The notes: generated by a model from the letters alone, not told the origin. Counted from the stretch's first letter, positions 17,365 through 26,387 are shown. The stretch is DNA of 64,000 nt from CBDDFN01 sp965227065 (GCA_965227065.1 CBDDFN010000020.1:248001-312000); one strand, 5' to 3'. Numbers and translations are program-made.

Positions 17365-17442
17365 TGCGTCCTACTGGTCCCCATCATTGGGCGGTCGTTA
17401 AGCAAGCGTCCGAACGGACTGTGCGACCGCTGTCAAAATTAG

Positions 17443-17458
17443 AAGCAAGAAGCGTGCC
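17443..17458 (-). promoter_or_regulatory. sigma-54 (RpoN) promoter of glnB-glnA
   Basis: Read on the minus strand this is TGGCACGCTTCTTGCT, an exact match to the sigma-54 consensus TGGCACG-N4-TTGCW. The predicted transcription start is about 17433, roughly 70 bases before glnB. The remaining 200 bases upstream to 17660 include an A/T-rich patch around 17540-17580 where an activator-loop protein such as IHF could bind; I could not pick out a convincing NtrC dyad by eye. Confidence 0.8.
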
Positions 17459-17660
17459 AAGTACGGATTGGCGCTTCTTTCTCGGAAAGATGCCGCAGCA
17501 TTGGGCCGCATTTTGTCATCTGACGCAAGAAAAAGCATATCGCGCCGATAAAATCATCGTTATGATGAAAATATAAGCAAAGTGTGCTGAAAATTTCATC
17601 GACCGCCGGACGTCGGAAAACCATCGCCCGGCGGATGATCAGCAAATGCGCAGGCGCTGC

Positions 17661-19058
17661 TTATTTCTGCGCCGTTTTTTCCAGCGGATCGAGCGGCGGC
17701 AACAAGCGGGTTTCAAGATGCTCCATAATCGTCCCGGCGAGATCCTTGCCGGTGCAGGTTTCGATACCCTGCAGGCCCGGCGAGGAATTGACCTCAAGGA
17801 CTTTGGGGCCTTCAGAACTGCGCAGCAGATCAACCCCGGCCACCCGCAACCCGATAGTGCGGGCGGCTTTGATAGCGGTCTGGCGTTCTTCCTTGGTGAT
17901 GCGGACGCTGGCGGCGCTGCCGCCGCGATGCAGGTTGGAGCGAAACTCCCCTTCAGGGGCCTGGCGTTTCATGGCGCCGACCACCTTGCCGCCGATCACC
18001 AGGCAGCGCACATCCATGCCACCGGCTTCCTTGACGAATTCCTGCACCAGCAAATCAGCTTTCAGCCCGCGAAAGGCCATAAAGGCGCTTTCGGCCGCCT
18101 TGGTGGTTTCGGCGAGCACAACACCTTTGCCCTGGGTGCCTTCCAGCAATTTGAGCACCAGCGGCGCGCCATTGACGATCTTGATCACATCTTTGGTGTC
18201 ATCGACCGAATGGGCGAAGCCCGTGACCGGCATAGAGATATTGCTGCGCGCCAGCAATTGATGCGCAAACAGCTTGTCGCGGCTGGCGGCAATGGCGGCT
18301 GAACCATTGAGGCAGTAGACCCCCATGCTTTCAAACTGGCGGACGACGGCCAGCCCGTAAGACGTGATCGAAGCGCCGATGCGGGGAATGATGGCGTCAA
18401 AGCCTTCCAAAGCCTCGCCCTCGCAATAGATGCGCGGGCGCTGGGCGGTGATTGTCATATAGCAGCGCGTGGTGTTGATCACCTCTACCATGTGATCGCG
18501 CGCCTCGGCGGCCTCGACCAGCCGTTTGGTCGAATAGCTGTCGGGCTCCCGGCTCAGAATGCCGATCTTCAGCGTGCGCGAGGCGCGGGTCGAGCGGTGA
18601 CGCTTGGAATAGGTATCCGCCGACATTTCGGGCAGCAAAAAGCTCTCGGTCGGCACCACCATCAAATGGCCGCGCATGGCCGTCCGGCCCAGCAACATAC
18701 GGTTGGCCATGCCTTCCCGGTTGGTGAGCGAAACCTCAATCGGCCATTCATCGCCATCCACCGACAAGGTGGTTTCGATGATGGGCCGCAGCTCGCGCTC
18801 ACCATTGGAGCTGATGACTTCGCGATGGTCTTTCAGGTCGGCGGTGCAATAGACCTCGATATCGGGCCGGTCGACAATCGGATGAATGCCGAAACGCACC
18901 CGGCGGCGGTCGGCGCGGCCGAAATATTCAATCGAAAAGGCATGCAAGGCGGACGTCTTGGCGCCGGTATCGACCTTGGCCTTGATCGCGGGCAAATCAA
19001 GATCGGGCAGGCTGATCCATTCTTCCCAGCCCACTTGCGTCATTTTGGGTTCGCTCAT
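17661..19058 (-). CDS. RimB-RimK fusion: retropepsin-like domain plus ATP-grasp glutamate ligase
   Basis: This 465-residue protein has two parts. Residues 8-145 are a PF05618-type domain (called RimB in Pseudomonas) with the retropepsin-like D-T-G-A at 30-33 and a second-strand M-L-L-G-R-T at 121-126. Residues from about 162 to the end are a RimK-type ATP-grasp ligase, with I-P-R-I-G, K-L-L-E-G-T-Q-G-K-G-V (ATP-binding loop) and D-V-R-C-L-V-I, ending in E-V-N-S-S-P-G-L. RimK adds glutamates to the C-terminus of ribosomal protein S6. In Pseudomonas rimB and rimK are separate genes, so the fusion is notable. It lies 9 bases after an AstE/AspA-like hydrolase gene in the same operon. The S6 target is only a guess here. 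Confidence 0.85.
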   Translation of the reverse strand: MSEPKMTQVGWEEWISLPDLDLPAIKAKVDTGAKTSALHAFSIEYFGRADRRRVRFGIHPIVDRPDIEVYCTADLKDHREVISSNGERELRPIIETTLSVDGDEWPIEVSLTNREGMANRMLLGRTAMRGHLMVVPTESFLLPEMSADTYSKRHRSTRASRTLKIGILSREPDSYSTKRLVEAAEARDHMVEVINTTRCYMTITAQRPRIYCEGEALEGFDAIIPRIGASITSYGLAVVRQFESMGVYCLNGSAAIAASRDKLFAHQLLARSNISMPVTGFAHSVDDTKDVIKIVNGAPLVLKLLEGTQGKGVVLAETTKAAESAFMAFRGLKADLLVQEFVKEAGGMDVRCLVIGGKVVGAMKRQAPEGEFRSNLHRGGSAASVRITKEERQTAIKAARTIGLRVAGVDLLRSSEGPKVLEVNSSPGLQGIETCTGKDLAGTIMEHLETRLLPPLDPLEKTAQK

Positions 19059-19067
19059 CGGCTGCTC

Positions 19068-20105
19068 CTATGCATTGGGGAGTTCGGTGTGTTCATCCAT
19101 CTCGTCGCGGAACCGTTCGATGGCTGACAAGGCGCCCTGGTGATCGCGAATGCGGGCAATGTGGAACAAGGCATCGCCTTCATTGACCGCCGGCAGATTG
19201 CTGCGTCCGATGATCAGCCCTTTTTCAGGCGCGCGCACCTCAAGATCGGTTTGGCCTAACGGGTCCGAGACAACACCAAGCACCTGGTCACGGTCAACCC
19301 ATGCCCCCAAATTCACAAAAGGCCGGACAATGCCACCTTCTTCGGCACGCACCCAGAAGCTTGAGTTTGAAAAGACCGGCGGGGCAGGGATGCGGGCCAC
19401 CCGGCCTGACAGCATGCCGATTTCATGCATCAGCCGGGTGATGCCGCGCACCCCGATGCGAATGGAGGCTTCATCAAAGGCAAGCGCCTGGCCCGCCTCA
19501 TAGACCAGCACGGGGATGCCGCGATCCTGGGCCGCCGCCCGCAAGGAGCCTGCGCGCAAATCAGCATTGAGGACGAGCGGCGCGCCAAAGGCCTGGGCCA
19601 GACGGTCGGCATCAGGCTGGCTGAGATCGGCCCGGATCTGCGGCCAGTTTGACCGGTGCTGGGTGGCGGTGTGCAGATCGACACCGAAATCGGCCTTGGC
19701 GACAACTTCTTCCAAAAACAGATCCGCCAGCCTTGCACCCAGCGAACCTTTGGGCGAGCCGGGGAAGCTGCGGTTCAGATCGCGCCGGTCAGGCAGATAG
19801 CGGGAATGGCTGATAAAGCCGTGCACATTGACAATCGGCACCGCAATCAGCGTGCCTTTGATGCGGTTGAGAGAGGATTGCTTGAGAATGCGGCGGATAA
19901 TTTCAATGCCGTTGACTTCATCGCCATGGATCGCGCCTGACAAAAACAGGACAGGACCGTCCTGCTTGCCATGCACAATGTGAACCGGGATCGCCATGGG
20001 CGTCTGGGTCGACAAAAGCGACAAGGGAAGATCAAGCGTCTGGCGCGTGCCAGCCGCAATCTCCTGTTTGGCGAAGACGAAAGAAGGGCGGGATTTCCGC
20101 GCCAT
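19068..20105 (-). CDS. succinylglutamate desuccinylase / aspartoacylase family metallohydrolase
   Basis: This 345-residue zinc enzyme has the family ligand set: His60 and Glu63 in G-A-I-H-G-D-E-V-N-G, and His145 in D-L-H-T-A-T-Q-H. R-D-L-N-R-S-F-P-G, the carboxylate-binding motif of AstE/AspA proteins, lies between them. The C-terminal third, about residues 250-330, is a lipoyl-like beta domain with A-P-E-K-G. Members remove acyl groups or amino acids from N-acyl amino acids or peptides. It is transcribed just before the RimB-RimK fusion, so it may act on the same modified substrate. I start at ATG 20105 with GGAGG 5 bases before it. Confidence 0.85.
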   Translation of the reverse strand: MARKSRPSFVFAKQEIAAGTRQTLDLPLSLLSTQTPMAIPVHIVHGKQDGPVLFLSGAIHGDEVNGIEIIRRILKQSSLNRIKGTLIAVPIVNVHGFISHSRYLPDRRDLNRSFPGSPKGSLGARLADLFLEEVVAKADFGVDLHTATQHRSNWPQIRADLSQPDADRLAQAFGAPLVLNADLRAGSLRAAAQDRGIPVLVYEAGQALAFDEASIRIGVRGITRLMHEIGMLSGRVARIPAPPVFSNSSFWVRAEEGGIVRPFVNLGAWVDRDQVLGVVSDPLGQTDLEVRAPEKGLIIGRSNLPAVNEGDALFHIARIRDHQGALSAIERFRDEMDEHTELPNA

Positions 20106-20199
20106 GAGACCTCCAGAACCGGAACCAACCGATCTTCGTTTGTTGCACCGGCCCGCGCGCTTTGACAAGGTGCGATCGATATCCAACAGGGGGGCGGAC

Positions 20200-21378
20200 G
20201 TGCGCGAAACCAGCACAGTCTTTGGCCAGTTCGGCACAACGATTTTCACCACCATGTCCGCTCTGGCGCGCGAGCATGACGCGATCAATCTGGGCCAGGG
20301 TTTTCCTGATGATCCAGGACCGGAAGATGTGCGCGCGGCAGCAGCCGAGCATTCCTTAAATGGCTACAACCAATATCCCCATTCCATGGGCCTGCCTGAG
20401 CTGCGCGCCGCCGTCGCCCATAATGGCAATCGCTTTTTTGATCTGGGTGTGACCGCCGACAATGTGCTGGTGACCTCAGGCGGGACCGAGGCGCTGGCGG
20501 CCGCGCTGCTGGGGCTTATAAATCCCGGCGATGAGGTGGTGCTGATAGAGCCGCTCTATGATTCCTACTTGCCGATTGTTGAGCTGGCGGGCGGTATTCC
20601 GAAATTCATCCGGCTGTTGCCGCCCGACTGGGAATTGCCGCTGGCCGAGCTTGAGGCCGCCTTTTCCGACAAGACCAAGCTTGTGCTGCTCAATTCACCC
20701 ATGAACCCGACCGGCAAGGTCTTCACCGCCGATGAGCTCGACCATATTGCCGATTTGTGCTGCGAATATGATGCCTATGCGGTGTGTGATGAGGTCTATG
20801 AGCATTTGACCTTTGATGTGCCGCATATCCCTTTGATGGCCCGGCCCGACATGGCAGACCGCACGGTTCGGATCGGCTCGGCAGGCAAGACCTTGTCGCT
20901 GACCGGCTGGAAGGTCGGCTATCTGACCGGGCCGGAGGCGATGATCGGCGCGATGGCGAAAAGCCACCAGTTCCTGACCTTTACCACCCCGCCCAATCTG
21001 CAATCGGCTGTGGCGCTTGGGCTTGGCAAGCCTGAACACTATTTCACCGGGCTGGCTGAAGGGCTGCGCAGCAAGCGCGACCGGCTCAAGGCGGGACTTG
21101 AGGGGGCGGGGTACCGTGCTCTGCAATCGGACGGTACTTATTTTCTCACCGTCGATTTTTCCGGCAAGGACTTTGATGGCGATGACACCGCATTTTGCAC
21201 CACCATCACCACCGAAGCGGAGGTGGCGGCCGTGCCGATGAGCGCCTTTTATGCGCCGGAACGGGCAAGCGGCCGCGCCCTAGATCCGTTGGCCCGCACC
21301 TGTGCGCGGTTCTGCTTCTGCAAGCATGATGATGTGCTGGACGAAGCCATTGATCGGCTCCACCGGTTCGGCCTATGA
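20200..21378 (+). CDS. PLP-dependent aminotransferase, class I/II
   Basis: This 392-residue fold-type I aminotransferase has the PLP lysine Lys230 in G-S-A-G-K-T-L-S-L-T-G-W-K, the N-P-T-G motif at 169-172, D-E-V-Y at 197-200 and the N-terminal I-N-L-G-Q-G-F-P-D motif. The early G-T-T-I-F-T-T-M-S segment is typical of the YbdL / kynurenine aminotransferase group, which often act on methionine, glutamine or kynurenine with 2-oxo acids. GTG 20200 was chosen because AGGGGGG lies 5 bases upstream and the length then fits; further in-frame starts upstream run into the divergent operon's leader. Confidence 0.85.
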   Translation: MRETSTVFGQFGTTIFTTMSALAREHDAINLGQGFPDDPGPEDVRAAAAEHSLNGYNQYPHSMGLPELRAAVAHNGNRFFDLGVTADNVLVTSGGTEALAAALLGLINPGDEVVLIEPLYDSYLPIVELAGGIPKFIRLLPPDWELPLAELEAAFSDKTKLVLLNSPMNPTGKVFTADELDHIADLCCEYDAYAVCDEVYEHLTFDVPHIPLMARPDMADRTVRIGSAGKTLSLTGWKVGYLTGPEAMIGAMAKSHQFLTFTTPPNLQSAVALGLGKPEHYFTGLAEGLRSKRDRLKAGLEGAGYRALQSDGTYFLTVDFSGKDFDGDDTAFCTTITTEAEVAAVPMSAFYAPERASGRALDPLARTCARFCFCKHDDVLDEAIDRLHRFGL

Positions 21379-21415
21379 GTTTGGCATCTGATATTCTTGA
21401 TTTTGGAGCTTCCCG

Positions 21416-22951
21416 ATGATTGATCCCAAAACACCGATCCTGGTGGGTTCAGGCCTGTTCACCGACAAGGCCCCGGTGGGCGAGGCGCTGGCACCGCACC
21501 AGTTTTTGGAAAAGGTCAGCCGCACCGCGCTTGCCAATGCCGGACCCGCCCAGGCGCTGATTGATGCGCTCGATGCCGTTGCAGTTGTTGAATATACCGC
21601 CGATGCACCGGGTGTGAAAATGCCGACACGGGGCGCCTATACCAACCCGCCCCGCACATTGGCCAAGGCGCTGGGCCGCGACAGCCTGCCGACCGAGATC
21701 TATTCGGCAACAGGCGGCAACTCCCCGCAAATGCTGGTCAATGAAATGGCGGACCGCATCCAGAAAGGTGATGCGCGCGTCGCCATTCTGACCGGGTGTG
21801 AAACCATTGAAAGCCTGTTTGACCGTCTCAAAGCCGGTCAGCCGATTGATGAATGGGCCGATGATCCCGGCGGAAAGCCCGAAATTGTCGGCACCAACAA
21901 GGACGGGCATTCCGACCATGAAGACGCCCATGGGATCAATCTTCCGGTCAATATCTATCCGCTGTTTGAGAACGGCTTGCGCGGCATGCTGGGTCATTCC
22001 ATTGACGAGCATATGGCCTATCTGGGCCGCTTCTTCTCGCCCTTCACCAAGGTGGCGGCGGACAACCCCCATAGCTGGTTCCCGATTGAACGTTCGCCCG
22101 AAGAGCTGTCGACGGTGACCGACAAGAACCGCTGGGTCGGCTTTCCCTATCCGAAATTCCTGAACTCGATCATCCGGGTCAATCAGGGCGCGGCCCTTGT
22201 CATGACCTCCGTTGAGGCTGCGCGTGAGCTTGGCATTGATGAAAGCCGTTGGGTCTATCTGCATGGCGGGGCGGACGCCTATGACAAATGGTTCGTGTCC
22301 GAGCGCGTCAATTATCATTCCTCGCCCGCGATCCGCGCCATGGCCAAACAGGCTTTTGAGGCGGCGAACTGGACGGTCGATGATCTCGACCTGATCGATC
22401 TTTATTCTTGCTTCCCCAGTGCGGTGCGCATTGGCTGTGAAGAGATCGGCATCGACCCGTTTGATCCGCGCGGGCTGACCATCACCGGCGGCTTGCCTTA
22501 TTTTGGCGGCGCGGGCAGCGCCTATGTCATGTGCTCGATTGCGGTGATGACCGAGAGATTGCGCGCCCGGCCTGGCGCAAAGGGGCTGGTCACCGCCAAT
22601 GGCTATTACGTCACCAAACATGCCTGCGGGCTTTATTCGACCACGCCCAAGGAAGGTGGCTTTGTCCGTTCCAAGCAATCCGCGATCCAGCCCGGCATTG
22701 ACGCCGAAGAAAGCCCGGAACTGGCCATTGTCGCCGAAGGCGTGGGTGAGGTTGAAACCTACACCGTCACCCATGGAAGGGGCGGGATCGAAAAAGGCAT
22801 TATCGTTGGCCGTCTGGCTGATGGCCGCCGTTTCCTTGCCAACACACCCGTTGAGCCCGCCATTCTGGAAGACTTGCTCAAGACCGACAGTCTGGGCCGT
22901 GCCGGGACGGTGAGCCACGAAGACGGCAAGAACATCTTCATTCCAAAATAG
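21416..22951 (+). CDS. thiolase-like protein without the canonical cysteine motif
   Basis: This 511-residue protein has a thiolase fold but lacks the normal C-x-S-G nucleophile motif: the corresponding region reads T-G-G-N-S-P-Q. The C-terminal C-x-G and G-H-P segments are also absent, with G-G-L-P-Y-F-G-G-A-G there instead. A C-terminal domain of about 90 residues follows the thiolase core, as in the SCP-x/thiolase-like-protein group of mycobacteria and proteobacteria. It may bind acyl-CoA or condense it in another way, or be a non-catalytic partner. No oxidation genes sit beside it. The ATG is at 21416; the histidine phosphatase gene follows after 9 bases. Confidence 0.75.
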   Translation: MIDPKTPILVGSGLFTDKAPVGEALAPHQFLEKVSRTALANAGPAQALIDALDAVAVVEYTADAPGVKMPTRGAYTNPPRTLAKALGRDSLPTEIYSATGGNSPQMLVNEMADRIQKGDARVAILTGCETIESLFDRLKAGQPIDEWADDPGGKPEIVGTNKDGHSDHEDAHGINLPVNIYPLFENGLRGMLGHSIDEHMAYLGRFFSPFTKVAADNPHSWFPIERSPEELSTVTDKNRWVGFPYPKFLNSIIRVNQGAALVMTSVEAARELGIDESRWVYLHGGADAYDKWFVSERVNYHSSPAIRAMAKQAFEAANWTVDDLDLIDLYSCFPSAVRIGCEEIGIDPFDPRGLTITGGLPYFGGAGSAYVMCSIAVMTERLRARPGAKGLVTANGYYVTKHACGLYSTTPKEGGFVRSKQSAIQPGIDAEESPELAIVAEGVGEVETYTVTHGRGGIEKGIIVGRLADGRRFLANTPVEPAILEDLLKTDSLGRAGTVSHEDGKNIFIPK

Positions 22952-22960
22952 GAGGGCGTC

Positions 22961-23509
22961 ATGGCCCGCATCTATATGGTCCGGCACGGCAAGGCGGCAA
23001 GCGGTTGGGGCGATGATCTCGACCCCGGATTGGACGCGTTGGGCCAGGCCCAGGCCGAAGCGGTGGCGGAGACGCTGGCCCCGCTTGGCCCGCTTGATGT
23101 CTTGACCAGCCCGCTTAAGCGCACGCAGGAAACCGCTGTGCCGCTGGCGGCGCGCTGGGGGGTAACGCCGGTGATTGCCGAAGCGGTGGCCGAAATTCCC
23201 TCGCCCACCAAATCGCTCGCCGAACGCAAGGCGTGGCTGATGAAGGCCATGTCGGGCAGCTTTGCCGATCTTGATCAGGATTATCGTGACTGGCGTGATG
23301 GCGTGATTGCCTTTGTCCGTTCGCTCGAAACCGACACCGTTATTTTCAGCCATTTCATCGCGATCAATGTGCTGGTGAATTATGTTGAAGGCTCGGACCG
23401 GCTGGTCACCTTTGCGCCTGATAATTGTTCGGTCAGTATCTTTGATCTTGATGGTACGGTTTTGAGCCTGGTTGAAAAAGGCCAAGAGGCGAAAACGGAA
23501 ATCCGCTGA
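22961..23509 (+). CDS. histidine phosphatase family protein
   Basis: This 182-residue cytoplasmic phosphatase of the phosphoglycerate mutase superfamily has the catalytic R-H-G at residues 8-10 (phosphohistidine His9), a conserved S-P-L-K-R-T motif for the second phosphate pocket and a late histidine in F-S-H-F-I. It may act on phosphoproteins (SixA-like) or on small metabolites. It starts 9 bases after the thiolase-like gene and is followed closely by an amidase gene, so the three probably share a transcript. The true substrate is not visible from the sequence. Confidence 0.85.
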   Translation: MARIYMVRHGKAASGWGDDLDPGLDALGQAQAEAVAETLAPLGPLDVLTSPLKRTQETAVPLAARWGVTPVIAEAVAEIPSPTKSLAERKAWLMKAMSGSFADLDQDYRDWRDGVIAFVRSLETDTVIFSHFIAINVLVNYVEGSDRLVTFAPDNCSVSIFDLDGTVLSLVEKGQEAKTEIR

Positions 23510-23522
23510 TGGAACTGTGCTG

Positions 23523-24917
23523 ATGGACCTTTGTTGGGCAAGTGCTGCTGACCTGTCGGCCCGTTACCGGGCGGGGAAGGTGTCGCCGGTCACGGTGACC
23601 GAGGCGCTGCTTGACCGCATCCACGCCCTTGATGCCAAGACCAATGCCTTTTGTCTGGTTGATGAAATCCGGGCGCTGGACGCCGCCAAAGCCTCCGCCG
23701 AACGCTATCAGACGGGCAAACCGCGCGATGCGCTCGACGGTGTGCCGGTGGCGATCAAGGATTTGCTGATCACTGAGGGCTGGCCGACCTTGCGCGGCTC
23801 ACGGACGATTGATCCCAAAGGGCCGTGGGACGCTGATGCGCCCGCCGTTGCCCGCCTGAAGGAAGCGGGCGCGGTCGTGATCGGCAAGACAACCACGCCG
23901 GAATTTGGCTGGAAAGGCGTCACCGACAATCCGCTGACCGGCATCACCCGCAATCCCTGGGACCTCGGTAAGACACCCGGCGGTTCATCGGGCGGCAGTT
24001 CTGCGGCGCTGGCGGCTGGCTTTGTGCCATTGGCGACCGGCACTGATGGCGGCGGCTCGATCCGCATTCCTGCTAGCTTTGCCGGTGTGGCGGGGTTGAA
24101 GCCCAGCTATGGCCGCGTTCCGGCCTTTCCCCTGTCGCCCTTCGGCACGGTGGCCCATGTCGGGCCGATGGCCCGTACGGTCGAGGACCTCGCTTTGTTT
24201 TTATCGGTGATCGCCCGGCCCGATGCGCGCGACTGGTATCATCTGCCTGATGGCGCGCGTGACTGGACGCTTGGGCTCAATGACGGTGTGCAGGGCCTGC
24301 GCCTCGCCGTCAGTGCCGATCTGGGTTACGCCAATGTTGATCCCGAAGTGACCGAAGCTTTTGAGGCGGCGGTGGAAGTTTTGGAGCGGCTTGGCGCGCA
24401 GATCAAATGGATTGAACCCCTGTTTGATGATCCCGTCGAGACCTTCCGGGCGATCTGGTGGTCGGGCGCTAACTTCTTATTGGGTGATCTGGCGCCGGAC
24501 CAATTTGACCGGCTCGATCCGGGCTTGCAAAGCGTGGTTGAGCGCGGTGCAAAAATTTCCCGGCGCGACTATCAAGAGGCGGTCAAGGCACGCGAGGCGC
24601 TCGGCGCGCTCATGCGGGGGTTTATGGAAGGCTATGACGCGCTGCTTACGCCCGCGCTGGCCGTGCCTGCCTTTGAGGTCGGCACCAATGCGCCGGGGGA
24701 GGAGCCCGGCGGGGACTGGGAACATTGGACGCCCTTTTCCTATCCGTTCAACCTGACCCAGCAGCCCGCCGCGTCCATTCCGTGCGGGTTCACCCAATCG
24801 GGTCTGCCGATCGGGTTGCAGATTGTCGGGCCGATGTTTGAGGACGCCATGGTGTTGCGGGTCGCCCAGGCTTATGAGCAGGCGACCGATTGGCATTTGC
24901 GTCACCCCGAATTCTGA
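23523..24917 (+). CDS. amidase signature family protein
   Basis: This 464-residue enzyme hydrolyses amides. The catalytic triad is Lys79 in V-A-I-K-D-L, the cis-serine near 155-156 in T-P-G-G-S-S-G-G-S, and Ser179 in T-D-G-G-G-S-I-R. The same family includes GatA, but there are no gatB or gatC neighbours and the C-terminal region differs, so a general amidase (amide, nitrile-pathway or peptide amidase) is more likely. I chose ATG 23523; a GTG two codons upstream is equally possible because the ribosome site is weak. It starts 13 bases after the histidine phosphatase stop. Confidence 0.85.
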   Translation: MDLCWASAADLSARYRAGKVSPVTVTEALLDRIHALDAKTNAFCLVDEIRALDAAKASAERYQTGKPRDALDGVPVAIKDLLITEGWPTLRGSRTIDPKGPWDADAPAVARLKEAGAVVIGKTTTPEFGWKGVTDNPLTGITRNPWDLGKTPGGSSGGSSAALAAGFVPLATGTDGGGSIRIPASFAGVAGLKPSYGRVPAFPLSPFGTVAHVGPMARTVEDLALFLSVIARPDARDWYHLPDGARDWTLGLNDGVQGLRLAVSADLGYANVDPEVTEAFEAAVEVLERLGAQIKWIEPLFDDPVETFRAIWWSGANFLLGDLAPDQFDRLDPGLQSVVERGAKISRRDYQEAVKAREALGALMRGFMEGYDALLTPALAVPAFEVGTNAPGEEPGGDWEHWTPFSYPFNLTQQPAASIPCGFTQSGLPIGLQIVGPMFEDAMVLRVAQAYEQATDWHLRHPEF

Positions 24918-24929
24918 TAGGCTCGCGCC

Positions 24930-26387
24930 ATGTTTGAGCTTTTGACCACAGCGGAAATGGTTCAGGCCGACGCGCTCGCCATTCAGGGTGGCACGCCGGG
25001 GGTTGATCTGATGGAAAGTGCTGGCCGGGCATGCGCTGATGAGATCATCCGCCATTTTGAACCGTGTGAAACGCTCGTCCTGTGCGGGCCGGGCAATAAT
25101 GGCGGCGATGGTTTCGTCATTGCGCGTCGCTTGCGCAAGGCAGGCTGGCCGGTGCGTCTGGCTCTGATGGGTGAGGCGGGGCGCCTCTCCGGGGATGCCG
25201 CGATCATGGCAGCCAAGTGGAAGGGCGATGTCGAACCCTTTGCGGCCGATCTTGATCTGTCGGCGGGCCTGATTGTCGATGCCATGTTCGGCGCCGGGCT
25301 GGCGCGCGATATAGACGGCGCGGTTGCCGCGATTATTGACCAGGTCAACGCCTCGGATGCGCATGTGATGAGTGTTGATGTCCCCTCAGGCGTTGACGGC
25401 AATAGCGGCGCGGTGCGCGGGGCTGCGCTGGCGGCTGATCTGACTGTGACCTTCTTCCGTGCCAAGCCGGGGCACCTTCTGTTGCCGGGGCGCGCGCTGT
25501 GCGGCACGCTTGCGGTGCGCCAGATCGGCATTCCAGACGCTGTTCTTGACCGGATTGCTCCGCAAGCCTGGCGTAATGATGTTGCGGTGTGGTCGGCCGA
25601 ATTTCCCGCAATAGACCCCGCGCACCACAAATATGATCACGGTCATTTGCTCGTCATGACCGGAGGCGCATTGCAGACCGGGGCGGCGCGGCTGACAGCG
25701 CTTGCCGGATTGCGGACGGGGGCGGGGCTTGTGACCTGTGCCGGCCCTGATGAGGCCTTGCCGGTGCTCGCCAATCATTTGACCAGCGTGATGATCAGCC
25801 CGTGCGCGGATGCCCAAGCGTTGCGCGCCCTTCTTCAAGATCAGCGTAAGAACGCTGTTGTAATCGGCCCGGCGCATGGGGTGGGCGACCGGACCCGCGC
25901 GCTGGTGAGTGCGGCGCTGGAAAGCGGGGCGGGCGTGGTGCTTGATGCCGATGCGCTGACAAGTTTTTCCGATGACCCTGAACATTTGTTCCGGCTGATC
26001 AAGCGGCGCAAGGCAGCCACCCTGATGACGCCCCATGAGGGAGAATTTGCCCGTCTGTTTCAAAGCGCGGGTGACAAGTTGACCCGCGCACGGCTGGCTT
26101 CCGCGCAGTCGGGAGCCGTCGTGATCCTCAAAGGTCCCGATACGGTGATTGCTGCGCCCGATGGCCTGGCGGTGATCAATGACAATGCGGGGCCAGAGCT
26201 TGGCACCGCTGGGTCCGGCGATGTGCTGGCCGGAATTGCCGGTGGCCTGTTGGCCCAAGGTATGAGCGCGTTTGAAGCCGCGTGCGCCGCCGTGTGGCTT
26301 CACGGGGAAGCCGGTGCGCGGCTTGGCCGGGGATTGATCGCGGAGGACTTGCCGGGTGCGATAGCGGCGTGCCTGCGCGCTATTTAA
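24930..26387 (+). CDS. nnr: bifunctional NAD(P)HX epimerase/dehydratase
   Basis: This 485-residue repair enzyme restores damaged NAD(P)H. The N-terminal YjeF/NnrE half interconverts the R and S forms of the hydrated cofactor (G-P-G-N-N-G-G-D-G at 53-61, D-A-M-F-G-A-G). The C-terminal YjeF-C/NnrD half dehydrates the S form using ADP or ATP, with M-T-P-H-E-G-E-F and the nucleotide-binding A-G-S-G-D-V-L-A-G. Fusion of the two activities is the usual bacterial arrangement. The stop overlaps the convergent ybjQ-like gene by 8 bases. Confidence 0.93.
   Translation: MFELLTTAEMVQADALAIQGGTPGVDLMESAGRACADEIIRHFEPCETLVLCGPGNNGGDGFVIARRLRKAGWPVRLALMGEAGRLSGDAAIMAAKWKGDVEPFAADLDLSAGLIVDAMFGAGLARDIDGAVAAIIDQVNASDAHVMSVDVPSGVDGNSGAVRGAALAADLTVTFFRAKPGHLLLPGRALCGTLAVRQIGIPDAVLDRIAPQAWRNDVAVWSAEFPAIDPAHHKYDHGHLLVMTGGALQTGAARLTALAGLRTGAGLVTCAGPDEALPVLANHLTSVMISPCADAQALRALLQDQRKNAVVIGPAHGVGDRTRALVSAALESGAGVVLDADALTSFSDDPEHLFRLIKRRKAATLMTPHEGEFARLFQSAGDKLTRARLASAQSGAVVILKGPDTVIAAPDGLAVINDNAGPELGTAGSGDVLAGIAGGLLAQGMSAFEAACAAVWLHGEAGARLGRGLIAEDLPGAIAACLRAI

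Noticed and set aside
21449..23485. Very long open frame on the minus strand opposite the thiolase-like and histidine phosphatase genes
   Set aside because: The plus strand encodes two conserved proteins with clear motifs over the same bases. The antisense frame is histidine-, glycine- and arginine-rich without any domain, which is the normal shadow of a GC-rich gene with few stops.
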